The notes under the pieces: generated by a model
Seen by the model: the letters and a program-made list of their open reading frames with translations, nothing else
Told to the model about the DNA's origin: nothing
Database searches by the model: none
DNA from: Chloroflexota bacterium
GTDB lineage: Bacteria > Chloroflexota > Limnocylindria > QHBO01
Direction: 5' to 3'
NCBI GenBank assembly: GCA_013697395.1
Contig: JACCWY010000122.1
Location: 1-15,566, forward strand
Length of the DNA stretch: 15,566 nt
Program-made: the position numbers and the translations under genes
Part shown: in pieces, positions 1-6,074 of the stretch
Position numbering within the stretch: the first letter of the stretch is position 1
How the letters are laid out: each line of letters opens with the position of its first letter

Positions 1-122
1 CCCTGGATGAGGAGACGGGCACCGTAGGCCCGGTACAGGTCAACGGCCTCATCGATCGTCAGCGTGCCCGCCCGATCGATCACTCGATGGACGAGGGTGT
101 TGGCCGGTCCGTAGTCGCCCAC
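1..122 (-). CDS. Partial hypothetical protein (N-terminal 40 residues)
   Basis: The 5' end of a minus-strand gene that runs off the window. It opens at a GTG (122-120) preceded by a good Shine-Dalgarno, AAGGGGG, four to five bases upstream. The 40 readable residues begin VGDYGPANTLVHRV and contain an amphipathic stretch TIDEAVDLYRAYGARLL, with ordinary high-GC codon use. An ATG at 126 in another frame gives only 14 codons and is not favoured. I recognise no family from this fragment. It has no signal peptide or membrane segment at the N-terminus, so the product is probably cytoplasmic. Confidence 0.5.
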   Translation of the reverse strand, partial: MGDYGPANTLVHRVIDRAGTLTIDEAVDLYRAYGARLLIQ

Positions 123-409
123 ATTTCCCCCTTGCCCGAAGCCCACGGGCGTGGCGGCGCGCGGTGGTCGCAGCATACACCCGTGGCCGAACAGCCACCG
201 ATGCCAGAGTTCCGTCCATGGCATCGAAAAGGCTCACAGAGGTTTGGCGCGGAGGCCAAGCCACCGGCAGGCGTCTGATGGGCGTCGTGTGCGGCCCCGC
301 GACTTCGACCCGAAGATGCAGAGTTCACAGGCATGATGCGCCTGGCCAGGGCCGCGTTCCCGACGCGGATGGTCCCTGCGCGTACTGCTTCCCGGTCCTC
401 GGCGCAGAC
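123..409. other. Intergenic stretch, no gene recognised
   Basis: No open frame here shows convincing protein-like composition on either strand. The long plus-strand frame across 164-679 is Arg/Gly/Pro rich and antisense to the 77-aa ORF at 410-643. The only supported element is the Shine-Dalgarno of the gene starting at 122. No tRNA-like T-loop or strong hairpin was seen. Confidence 0.4.
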
Positions 410-643
410 TCAGGGCGGCACGGAGACCCGCGAGTGAACCTCCACGGCACGCAGCAGCTCATAGGTTGCGCTGTCGCCGTGCGCGCGTGCCAGCGCACGG
501 ACAAGGTCATGCCATGCGCCTTCCCCCGGCTCTTGGAGGTACCGTCGGGCCCGGGTGTGAATCGCGGTCATCGCTTCGACGAGCAGCGCGGCACGCGCTT
601 TCTCGAGCTGGTCGGCGGACACGAGGTAATCCGGTTCGAGCAT
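410..643 (-). CDS. Hypothetical 77-aa helical protein
   Basis: A short minus-strand ORF starting at ATG 643 and encoding a soluble, mainly alpha-helical protein. It is rich in Ala, Leu, Arg and Glu, with an N-terminal MLEPDYLVSADQLEKARAAL and a central segment RARRYLQEPGEGAWHDLVRA. Amphipathic periodicity and balanced charge make it more protein-like than any other frame in 123-1229. It has no signal peptide, membrane helix or cysteine motif, and I do not recognise a family. The Shine-Dalgarno is weak (GGAC just before the ATG). A TTGACA-like -35 lies at 697-692 on the same strand, but its -10 is poor. It sits in a gene-poor region that also holds a phage gene relic, so it could be a leftover phage or accessory gene. 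Confidence 0.45.
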   Translation of the reverse strand: MLEPDYLVSADQLEKARAALLVEAMTAIHTRARRYLQEPGEGAWHDLVRALARAHGDSATYELLRAVEVHSRVSVPP

Positions 644-670
644 CGTCCATCAGCGTGGCGGGGTGGCGAG

Positions 671-679
671 TGTGGATAA
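671..679 (-). promoter_or_regulatory. DnaA-box-like 9-mer
   Basis: The minus strand reads TTATCCACA, a perfect match to the classical DnaA box, 28 bases upstream of the 77-aa ORF. Only one perfect copy was seen in this gene-poor region, and a single 9-mer is not evidence of an origin. It could be chance, a titration site or a transcriptional control site. Confidence 0.25.
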
Positions 680-800
680 GTTGGTGCGTCTTGTCAACAC
701 CTTGGGACTACCGGTCCAAGTGACCAGGTCGTGGGACGGGGCTCGGGACCCGCGAAGTCTGGCCAGTCATCGACACGGGCGGCCAGTGCGGATGCCTGAG

Positions 801-834
801 GCCGACTACCTTGTGGCGGATGGAGGTAGTCGGC
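801..834. repeat. Perfect 11-bp inverted repeat (hairpin)
   Basis: GCCGACTACCT at 801-811 is the exact reverse complement of AGGTAGTCGGC at 824-834, with a 12-base loop. On the plus strand the stem is followed by TTGTTGCTGT, a poor T-tract. This makes a Rho-independent terminator possible but weak. It could also be a recombination or transposon-end relic, because no adjacent gene clearly ends here. Confidence 0.4.
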
Positions 835-1229
835 TTGTTGCTGTGCTGACCCTCCAGCGATGGCACGGGCGCTGCAACCCGATGCTCGCATGTATCGGCG
901 CGGGTGGACGACCTCACACCATCCTTGGATCGGGACAAAGACAGGGCCGTCTGGCACCGCGCGGCAAAGCGGGGTCGAGCGCCTTGTGTGTCAGCCGTGT
1001 GCGGCTAGGAGACGGATGCTGGCAAGGCCGCATGTGGCCACAGAAAGCTTGGGAGGTTGGCCCGCCCGAGGATGACCGCTGCCCCAGCTGCGTGGCCACG
1101 GACAACCGAACGGGCCGCGCGCACCGGGCCGCAGTCGACCATACGACGCAGCGGCAGCCCTAACCGCGGGACCGTACCGCAGGGATGAAGTTGGGCGAGC
1201 CATGAAAGTTGGGTACCGCCACGGCCCGC

Positions 1230-1410
1230 CCATTCCGCCCTTCCGCGGAAGCCCGTGAGATTCTTGTCCCAGCGGTCGCCCGCCTCGGTGGACACGTCGA
1301 TGCGGAACGCGTCGCCGAGGAACAAGCTCGCGGACCCTGAAGTTGCCCAAGATTGCGGTCCCGCCGGAGAGGGCCGTGGTGGTTACCACGGGAAGTCCCA
1401 GGAAGCTCCG
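1230..1410 (-). pseudogene. HK97-type phage major capsid protein remnant (frameshifted)
   Basis: On the minus strand, one frame (about 1407-1339) reads SFLGLPVVTTTALSGGTAIL followed by GNF. This matches the LLGxPVVxxxxxxxGTAxxGDF signature near the C-terminus of HK97-fold major capsid proteins. After a one-base frame change around 1332-1342, the next frame (1325-1242) continues LFLGDAFRIDVSTEAGDRWD then KNLTGFRG, as expected just downstream in that family. Beyond 1240 the similarity stops, and there is no start or body of the gene upstream. The call rests on my knowledge of the family pattern, without a search. It covers about 60 residues of a protein normally 300-400 long, so it is a relic. 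It ends about 50 bases before the start of the oxidoreductase on the opposite strand. Confidence 0.6.
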
Positions 1411-1458
1411 AGCTCCGGTGTGTATACCAGACTGAACCATCAGAGCAAGGAAATAGGT

Positions 1459-2334
1459 ATGAAATTCGGGCTCCAGATCAACCAGTTCACGTGGCCTGGC
1501 GGGCCCAAAATGATCTCACAACACCTTGCCAACGTCGCCCGCACTGCCGACGACGCCGGCTTCGACTCGATCTGGGTCATGGACCACTTCTTCCAGATCC
1601 GCGGGCTCGGCCCACCCGAGGCGCCGATGTTGGAGGGCATGACGGCGCTCGGTTACATCGCCGCCAATACGGAGCGTGCGCGCGTCGGCCTCATGGTGGG
1701 CGGCGTCCACTACCGTCCACCTGGGCTGTGGATCAAGGCCACCACGACGCTCGACGTGCTGAGCGGTGGCCGCGCCTGGTTCGGGATCGGCGCCGCATGG
1801 AACGTGCACGAGTCGAAGGGGCTGGGCTTCGTGTTCCCGCCGCTCAAGGAGCGATTCGAGTGGCTGGAGGACACATTGCGCATGGCGCACGCGATGTGGT
1901 CCGGCGGCAGTGGAACGGGCGAGGCGCTCGAGGGGACGCATCTCACTGCGACGCACCTCGTCAACTCGCCGCAGTCGCTGAGCAAGCCGCGGGTGCCGAT
2001 CCTGGTGGGCGGCGGAGGAGAGCGCAAGACGCTGCGCCTGGTCGCGCAATATGCCGACGCCTGCAACATCTTCGGCCGCTCGCCCGAGTTCGTGCGCGCC
2101 AAGCTCGCGATCCTGCGCGAGCACTGCGAGCGGATCGGCCGTCCCTACGACGAGATCGAGCGCACGGTGCTGACGGGCATCGATCTCGAGCACGACTCGC
2201 CCGATGCGACTGTCGAGCGCTTTGGCGTCCTGGGCGAGGCGGGGGCGCAGCACCTGATCTTCAGTGTCAGCGGGGTCGCCGATACGTCGAAGCTGGAGCT
2301 CATCGGTGCCGAGGTCCTGCCGCAGCTGCGCTGA
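1459..2334 (+). CDS. LLM class F420-dependent oxidoreductase (Rv1855c-like family)
   Basis: A 291-aa luciferase-like monooxygenase-fold enzyme, expected to use coenzyme F420 (or a flavin) for hydride transfer; the substrate is unknown. The N-terminus MKFGLQINQFTWPGG, then GFDSIWVMDHFF (about residues 34-45), the central LDVLSGGRAWFGIGAAWN and the late VPILVGGGGERKTLRLVA match the Rv1855c-type subfamily closely and cover its full length. I chose ATG 1459 because AAGGAA lies eight bases upstream and the family N-terminus begins exactly there. The open frame reaching back to 1255 crosses the antisense capsid relic and is not protein-like. It has no signal peptide, so it is cytoplasmic. It stands alone: the next gene converges on it from 2484. 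Confidence 0.93.
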   Translation: MKFGLQINQFTWPGGPKMISQHLANVARTADDAGFDSIWVMDHFFQIRGLGPPEAPMLEGMTALGYIAANTERARVGLMVGGVHYRPPGLWIKATTTLDVLSGGRAWFGIGAAWNVHESKGLGFVFPPLKERFEWLEDTLRMAHAMWSGGSGTGEALEGTHLTATHLVNSPQSLSKPRVPILVGGGGERKTLRLVAQYADACNIFGRSPEFVRAKLAILREHCERIGRPYDEIERTVLTGIDLEHDSPDATVERFGVLGEAGAQHLIFSVSGVADTSKLELIGAEVLPQLR

Positions 2335-2426
2335 GTTCGCCCGGGTTGGACAGGGAGCAGGCATCGGCCAGGAAGGCTCGAATGTGCTCGCTCGCTGGCC
2401 ACTCCCTGCGGCCCAGGCAAGAGCTC

Positions 2427-2452
2427 GGCGACCGAGAGGCCTCGCGGTCGCC
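2427..2452. terminator. Possible bidirectional terminator hairpin
   Basis: GGCGACCG at 2427-2434 pairs perfectly with CGGTCGCC at 2445-2452 across a 10-base loop. It lies in the 149-base spacer between two convergent genes, where a shared terminator would be expected. There is no T-tract on either side, so intrinsic termination is uncertain. Confidence 0.3.
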
Positions 2453-2483
2453 GTTACGTGGTGGGCATGCAAATCCTTGAGGT

Positions 2484-2846
2484 TCACTCCGAGTCGTGGC
2501 GCCCGAACCGAGCCGTCGCCTCCGCGGTCCACCATCTGCCCGCCTCGATCGCGAGGCGGCCGGCACGGACCATCGGGTCGCCATTTGCCAGCTCGAGCGC
2601 CTCGGCGAGCGGAACCGAGTAGATCGAGATCCCGCGCAGCCGCTCATCGGTCTGCTCGGCCAGCGGTCCGTTGGCGACGAGCACGCCGCGTCGCTGCAGG
2701 TCGCGCAGGTAGGTGAGGTGCTCGGCCTGCAGCCCATCGAGCTCCGCATCACCTAGGTCCGGCGCGCCGGCAGGGCGAACGAGGAACACGATCGCATGCT
2801 CGTCGAATTGCTCCGGGATCAGCCCGCCGCCGTGCGGGAAGCTCAC
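2484..2846 (-). CDS. YCII-related (YciI-like) domain protein
   Basis: A 120-aa cytoplasmic protein of the YCII/dimeric alpha-beta barrel superfamily, whose biochemical role is generally unknown. Family features are AIVFLVRPAG at the N-terminus, LQAEHLTYLRDLQRRGVLVA in the middle, then GPLAEQTDERLRGISIYSV and DPMVRAGRLAIEAGRWW towards the end; the conserved His is in AEHL. I chose GTG 2846 because it overlaps the stop of the upstream transporter as GTGA, the usual sign of translational coupling. Longer versions would run deep into that gene. The family is often found beside transporters and ECF sigma factors. Here it is the last gene of a two-gene unit with the MFS transporter. Confidence 0.85.
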   Translation of the reverse strand: MSFPHGGGLIPEQFDEHAIVFLVRPAGAPDLGDAELDGLQAEHLTYLRDLQRRGVLVANGPLAEQTDERLRGISIYSVPLAEALELANGDPMVRAGRLAIEAGRWWTAEATARFGRHDSE

Positions 2847-4198
2847 CGTGCGGCTGCCGTGCCCGGCGCGACCGTTCGCCGCCCGACAAGATGCTCCGAG
2901 CCGCGCAGCCAGCGCAGCGGGACGAGCGCAATCAGCAGGAGCGCGGCCGAAGCGAGCAGCAGGCCGTCGACGCCAAGCCACTCGGCGGCCCCACCGCCGA
3001 TGAGCGAGCCGGTCACCTGACCGACCGCGAGGAAGACCGAGTACAGGCCCATGATCACGCCTCGGTCAGCGGGATGCTCCTCGCTGATGTCGGCCAGCAT
3101 GCCGAGCGCGGCCGGGGTCGCCCCGGCGAGGACGAAGAGGCCGCCAACGGCCACGACCCCCAGGCCGATCCGAACGATCGACGTCCACGTCTCGGCGTGG
3201 TTGAGGCCGAAAACTGCAGCCACCATCGCGAGGCCGCCGGCGGCGCCGATCGCCATGATCGTCGTGCGCCGGTAGCGTCTGAACCGGTTCCCCCAGTAGA
3301 AGAGGCCGGCGAAGAAGACGACCAATGCCAGCCCGAGCCCGACGCTCACCTGCCCGGGTGCGAAGCCGCCCATCAGCAGCTGGTCCTCGAACCCGGGCCG
3401 TGGCTCGGCGACGAGCTGGAAGATCGACTGGCTGGTCCACGCCCCGATGAAGCCGTTGATCGCGATCCACGTCGGCGCCAGCAGCCAGACCGAAGGGCTG
3501 GCCAGCACGCGCCGATACCGGCCCAGGTCGAAGCCGTGGGCCACGCCGGTGACGCCGCCCGCACCGAGCTCCTGGGTCTCGCGATGCGCGTCCGCGGCGG
3601 AGCCGGGTCGCCCCTCGGTCACGCCGTACCGGTAGATCAAGAAGCTGACGCCGTACAGGATCGCATTGAGGTAGAACGCGTTGCGGTCGAGGAGGGTCCA
3701 GAGTCCACCGGCGGCCACCAGCCCCAGGCCCAGGCCGCCAAGGGTCGCGGCCTCGAAGCGTGCCACGGTCCGGCCGCGCAATGCCTCATCGTGCGAGGTG
3801 GCGAGCGCGATGTAGCCCAGGATCGAGGGGATGCTGGCCGCCGCCGCAGCACCCTCCAGCCAGCGCGTCGTCCCGAGCAGGAAGAGGTCTGTGGTGAGTG
3901 CCGTCATCACGACGGCCACCGCCCCGACGACCGGACCGAACTGCATGACGCGGCGCGACCCCAGGCGGTCGGACAGCATGCCGAAAATGGGTGACAGGAC
4001 GAGCTCCGCGAGGTAGAAGGCGGCGGTCAGGAGGCCGACCTGGAAGGCTGTCACCTCGGCCGCGCCGAACGCGTCGAGGTCCGCGAGGTAGTAGACGAGC
4101 AACGCCCCGGTCAGGCCCGTGCTGAAGCGGAGCGTGAAGGTGCCGACGAGGACGGCGTTCAGGGAGCGGCGCATGTGCGGGCGAAGTATGCCGAGCAT
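2843..4198 (-). CDS. MFS transporter
   Basis: A 451-aa inner-membrane transporter of the major facilitator superfamily, near the usual length for 12 helices. The first helices start at about residue 13. The loop after helix 2 carries GMLSDRLGSRR (residues 73-83), which fits MFS motif A. A long hydrophilic loop, about residues 195-225, separates the N and C halves. Later helices include LGLALVVFFAGLFYWG and VGGLFVLAGATPAALGMLAD. The motif MGLYSVFLAVGQVTGSLIGG near residue 390 is also MFS-like. Substrate cannot be told; drug or metabolite efflux is a reasonable guess. No clear Shine-Dalgarno precedes ATG 4198, and Met9 is an alternative start. Its stop overlaps the start of the YCII protein. 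Confidence 0.9.
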   Translation of the reverse strand: MLGILRPHMRRSLNAVLVGTFTLRFSTGLTGALLVYYLADLDAFGAAEVTAFQVGLLTAAFYLAELVLSPIFGMLSDRLGSRRVMQFGPVVGAVAVVMTALTTDLFLLGTTRWLEGAAAAASIPSILGYIALATSHDEALRGRTVARFEAATLGGLGLGLVAAGGLWTLLDRNAFYLNAILYGVSFLIYRYGVTEGRPGSAADAHRETQELGAGGVTGVAHGFDLGRYRRVLASPSVWLLAPTWIAINGFIGAWTSQSIFQLVAEPRPGFEDQLLMGGFAPGQVSVGLGLALVVFFAGLFYWGNRFRRYRRTTIMAIGAAGGLAMVAAVFGLNHAETWTSIVRIGLGVVAVGGLFVLAGATPAALGMLADISEEHPADRGVIMGLYSVFLAVGQVTGSLIGGGAAEWLGVDGLLLASAALLLIALVPLRWLRGSEHLVGRRTVAPGTAAAR

Positions 4199-4312
4199 CC
4201 GCAGATCGCGTCAGCGGCAGCCGCTCAGCGTGTCGATCGAGGTCTCGACCCCCACTGCCTCGGCGATCGAGCGTGCATCGATACCGAGGCTTACAGCACC
4301 CGGAGGTTGCCC

Positions 4313-4327
4313 GGTCCGACACGGACC
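4313..4327 (-). terminator. Short hairpin downstream of thioredoxin
   Basis: GGTCCG / CGGACC form a perfect 6-bp stem with a 3-base loop, about 20 bases after the thioredoxin stop on the minus strand. There is no U-tract. It may weakly terminate the arsR-trxA transcript before the MFS gene, or be incidental. Confidence 0.25.
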
Positions 4328-4349
4328 AAGCGCGCTCAGGGTGTCGTGA

Positions 4350-4703
4350 TCAGGCGGGTGTGGGTCCGCCGTTGCCGAGGCTTGAAAGGTTGAAGGCCTC
4401 TTCGAGCGCCTCGAGCGGACGGAAGCCGACGGCCGCCTTGGGGGCCTCGCCCGGCGCGAACATGGCGACGGTCGGGATGCTCATGATCCCGTAGCGCATC
4501 GCGGTCTGCGGGTTGGCGTCCACGTCGAGCTTGCGCACCTCGACGGTGCCAGCGTACTTGGCGGCGAGCTTCTCGATCTCCGGGGCGACCATGCGGCAGG
4601 GACCGCACCACTCGGCCCAGAAATCGACGATCACCGGCTTGGTGCTCTGGAGCACATCGGTCTCGAACGTGGCGTCGGTGACCTCGGGGACATTGGATGA
4701 CAA
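4350..4703 (-). CDS. trxA: Thioredoxin
   Basis: A 117-aa cytoplasmic thioredoxin, a dithiol-disulfide oxidoreductase normally kept reduced by thioredoxin reductase. The redox motif WCGPC is at residues 32-36, preceded by VDFWAE. The cis-proline loop SIPT is at 75-78 (Pro77), and LDVDANP at 59-65 is typical of TrxA. Length is slightly above the usual 105-110 because of a short hydrophilic C-terminal tail. The start is TTG 4703, with AAAGGA seven bases upstream; no ATG in frame fits better. It follows the ArsR gene by 26 bases on the same strand, so the two are probably co-transcribed. This suggests control by a redox or metal/metalloid signal. Confidence 0.95.
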   Translation of the reverse strand: MSSNVPEVTDATFETDVLQSTKPVIVDFWAEWCGPCRMVAPEIEKLAAKYAGTVEVRKLDVDANPQTAMRYGIMSIPTVAMFAPGEAPKAAVGFRPLEALEEAFNLSSLGNGGPTPA

Positions 4704-4729
4704 TTGGGATTCCTTTCGTCGGTCCGGCG

Positions 4730-5029
4730 TCAGCCGGCAACCTGTTGCAGCAAGCGGTAGGCGTCGAGGACGCGATCGTCCACGAGCTGATAGAAGACGG
4801 TGCTCCCATCGCGGCGGCTGGCGACGAGGCCGGCAGAACGCAGCACCGTCAGGTGCTGGCTCATGTTCGGCACCTGGCAGCCGACATCGCGCGATAGGTC
4901 GCTGACACTCCGCTCACCGCGGGCCAGCTGCTCGAGCACGCACAGCCGCTTGGGATCCGCCAGGGCGCGAGCGATGCCCGCGGCATGCGCGCGCCGTGCA
5001 TCGTCGGTTCGAAGCGCTTCCATCGCCAT
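4730..5029 (-). CDS. ArsR-family winged-helix transcriptional regulator
   Basis: A 99-aa dimeric DNA-binding repressor of the ArsR/SmtB type. It has the family core ARALADPKRLCVLEQLARGE, then SVSDLSRDVGCQVPNMSQHL (recognition helix) and the wing LVASRRDGSTVFYQLVDD. The classical metal motif ELCVCDL is absent. Two cysteines remain, in RLCVLEQL and DVGCQV, so a thiol or redox sensor is possible, but the ligand cannot be told. I chose ATG 5029, preceded by GAGAG. A TTG at 5059 would extend the frame through the inverted repeat at 5042-5061, which is better explained as its operator. It is first in an operon with thioredoxin and divergent from the zinc-ribbon gene. Confidence 0.9.
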   Translation of the reverse strand: MAMEALRTDDARRAHAAGIARALADPKRLCVLEQLARGERSVSDLSRDVGCQVPNMSQHLTVLRSAGLVASRRDGSTVFYQLVDDRVLDAYRLLQQVAG

Positions 5030-5041
5030 CAGTCTCTCAGA

Positions 5042-5061
5042 ACTTGCGCAATCACGCAAGT
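5042..5061. promoter_or_regulatory. Probable ArsR operator (inverted repeat)
   Basis: ACTTGCG at 5042-5048 and CGCAAGT at 5055-5061 form a perfect 7-bp inverted repeat with a 6-base spacer. It lies 13 bases upstream of the ArsR start codon. Position and dyad layout fit an autoregulatory ArsR site. Confidence 0.5.
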
Positions 5062-5086
5062 CACCGCGGATGCCCAGGCAGGTGCC

Positions 5087-5160
5087 GTCACCTCGTGACC
5101 GGTCCCGATCGGTGTCGCCAATGCGACACGCGAGTTGTCACGAAGCATGCTCATGCTTCG
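5087..5160. repeat. Three further inverted repeats in the divergent spacer
   Basis: GTCAC(3)GTGAC occupies 5087-5099. GTGTCGC(4)GCGACAC occupies 5112-5129. A 9-bp perfect dyad CGAAGCATG(2)CATGCTTCG occupies 5141-5160 and ends four bases before the zinc-ribbon start codon. Their spacing suggests protein-binding sites or RNA hairpins that control the plus-strand gene. The last would block or expose its start region. Confidence 0.45.
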
Positions 5161-5164
5161 CGGC

Positions 5165-5329
5165 ATGAACATTCTTCTCGACTGCGCGTGGTGCGGCGAC
5201 GAGGTCGTCTTCTCGGTCGACGAGACCGACGACGAGCTCGTGTGCAGCGCGTGCAACACCCACATGGCCTTCGCGCCGGACCCGTCCACCACCTTCTCGC
5301 TGCTGTACGAGGGGGCTCAGGCGGCCTGA
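5165..5329 (+). CDS. Small zinc-ribbon protein (54 aa)
   Basis: A very small cytoplasmic protein with two CxxC knuckles, CAWC (residues 7-10) and CSAC (about 26-29). They are separated by an acidic stretch VDETDDELV, the layout of a rubredoxin- or zinc-ribbon-type metal site. The C-terminus is PSTTFSLLYEGAQAA. I chose ATG 5165 because a start at 5135 would read through the 9-bp palindrome. No Shine-Dalgarno precedes this ATG. A -10-like CATGCT at 5152-5157, seven bases upstream, would allow a leaderless mRNA. It is divergent from the ArsR-thioredoxin operon, so it may share that regulation. No specific family is recognised. Confidence 0.7.
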   Translation: MNILLDCAWCGDEVVFSVDETDDELVCSACNTHMAFAPDPSTTFSLLYEGAQAA

Positions 5330-5378
5330 CCCGCTCTGCCCGGTGCGGACGGGCCGGATGTGTGGCACGCTCCGGCGC

Positions 5379-6071
5379 ATGTCACCGGCTCGTTCCTGCA
5401 GGCGGCGGCGGCGCATCGGACCGACGCTCCTCGCCGCCGGGCTGCTGGTCGGGATCGGAGCGATCGCTGCCATCGCCCTCAGCCGGGTAGAGATGGTCCC
5501 TCTCCTCGGGGGCCGCATCCCGGCGGTCGCATACGACGCGTACCGGACTGCGGCCGCTGCGGCGCCGAGCGTGCGGGAATCGTGCGCGGTCGACTGGACG
5601 GTCCTGGCGGGCATCGCCCAGGTCGAGTCGCGCCATGGCCGGATCGACGACGAGCACGATGTTGCCCCTGACGGGGACGTGGAGCCCCCCATCCGCGGCC
5701 GCCCCCTGGACGGGACGCGCGGGACGCAGACCATCGCCGACACCGATGGCGGCGAGCTGGACGGCGACCCCGAGTGGGATCGGGCCATGGGGCCGCTCCA
5801 GTTCATCCCCACCACCTGGAGCGAGCTCGGGCGCGATGGCAACGCCGACGGCACGGCGGACCCGGACAACCTGTACGACGCGGCGCTCACCGCGGTTGCC
5901 CACCTCTGCCTCCGCGAGCCGGGCGACTACGGCGACCGCGGCCAGCTGCGGCGAGCGCTGATCGCCTACAACGCCTCGGGCAGGTATGCGGACGACGTCC
6001 TCGACTGGATCGATCGCTACCGGGCGGGGACGCCCGAGGAGATCATCGAGGGGCCGGGCGACGAGGCCTGA
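5379..6071 (+). CDS. Membrane-anchored lytic murein transglycosylase
   Basis: A 230-aa envelope enzyme predicted to cleave the MurNAc-GlcNAc bond of peptidoglycan. An Arg-rich N-terminus (RRRRR) is followed by one hydrophobic segment, residues 14-34, probably an uncleaved anchor or signal peptide. The SLT/MltB-like core has WTVLAGIAQVESRHG with catalytic Glu83, then AMGPLQFIPTTW (136-147). These are followed by DGNADGTADPDNLYDAA and IAYNAS, all hallmarks of the family. ATG 5379 gives a normal signal-anchor start; GTG 5343 would add 12 residues, and neither has a strong Shine-Dalgarno. It converges with the lipoprotein at 6075, leaving three bases between stops. Confidence 0.88.
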   Translation: MSPARSCRRRRRIGPTLLAAGLLVGIGAIAAIALSRVEMVPLLGGRIPAVAYDAYRTAAAAAPSVRESCAVDWTVLAGIAQVESRHGRIDDEHDVAPDGDVEPPIRGRPLDGTRGTQTIADTDGGELDGDPEWDRAMGPLQFIPTTWSELGRDGNADGTADPDNLYDAALTAVAHLCLREPGDYGDRGQLRRALIAYNASGRYADDVLDWIDRYRAGTPEEIIEGPGDEA

Positions 6072-6074
6072 GTC

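Larger units (their letters stand above)
644..1229. other. Gene-poor region with hairpin and short repeats
   Basis: About 590 bases without a convincing gene. The plus-strand frame 663-1163 and the minus-strand frames here are Arg/Pro/Gly/Cys rich and match no family I know. Visible structure is a DnaA-box-like 9-mer (671-679), an 11-bp hairpin (801-834) and an imperfect direct repeat ATGAAGTTGGG / ATGAAAGTTGGG (1185-1195 and 1202-1213), flanked by two copies of GTACCGC (1174-1180 and 1213-1219). Together with the capsid relic that follows, this looks like decayed accessory DNA. Confidence 0.4.

Noticed and set aside
663..1163. 166-aa plus-strand ORF in the gene-poor region
   Set aside because: There is no ribosome site and no family resemblance, it is rich in Arg, Gly and Cys, and it crosses the 11-bp hairpin.
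1255..1458. N-terminal extension of the LLM oxidoreductase to ATG 1255
   Set aside because: The extra 68 residues are antisense to the capsid relic and lack family similarity; ATG 1459 has a good ribosome site and the exact family N-terminus.
2891..3994. 367-aa plus-strand ORF opposite the MFS gene
   Set aside because: The composition is Asp/Glu/Arg/His/Pro-rich without folds, a typical shadow frame of a high-GC membrane protein gene.
5030..5059. TTG 5059 start for the ArsR gene
   Set aside because: It would place most of the operator-like inverted repeat inside the coding sequence; ATG 5029 fits the family N-terminus.
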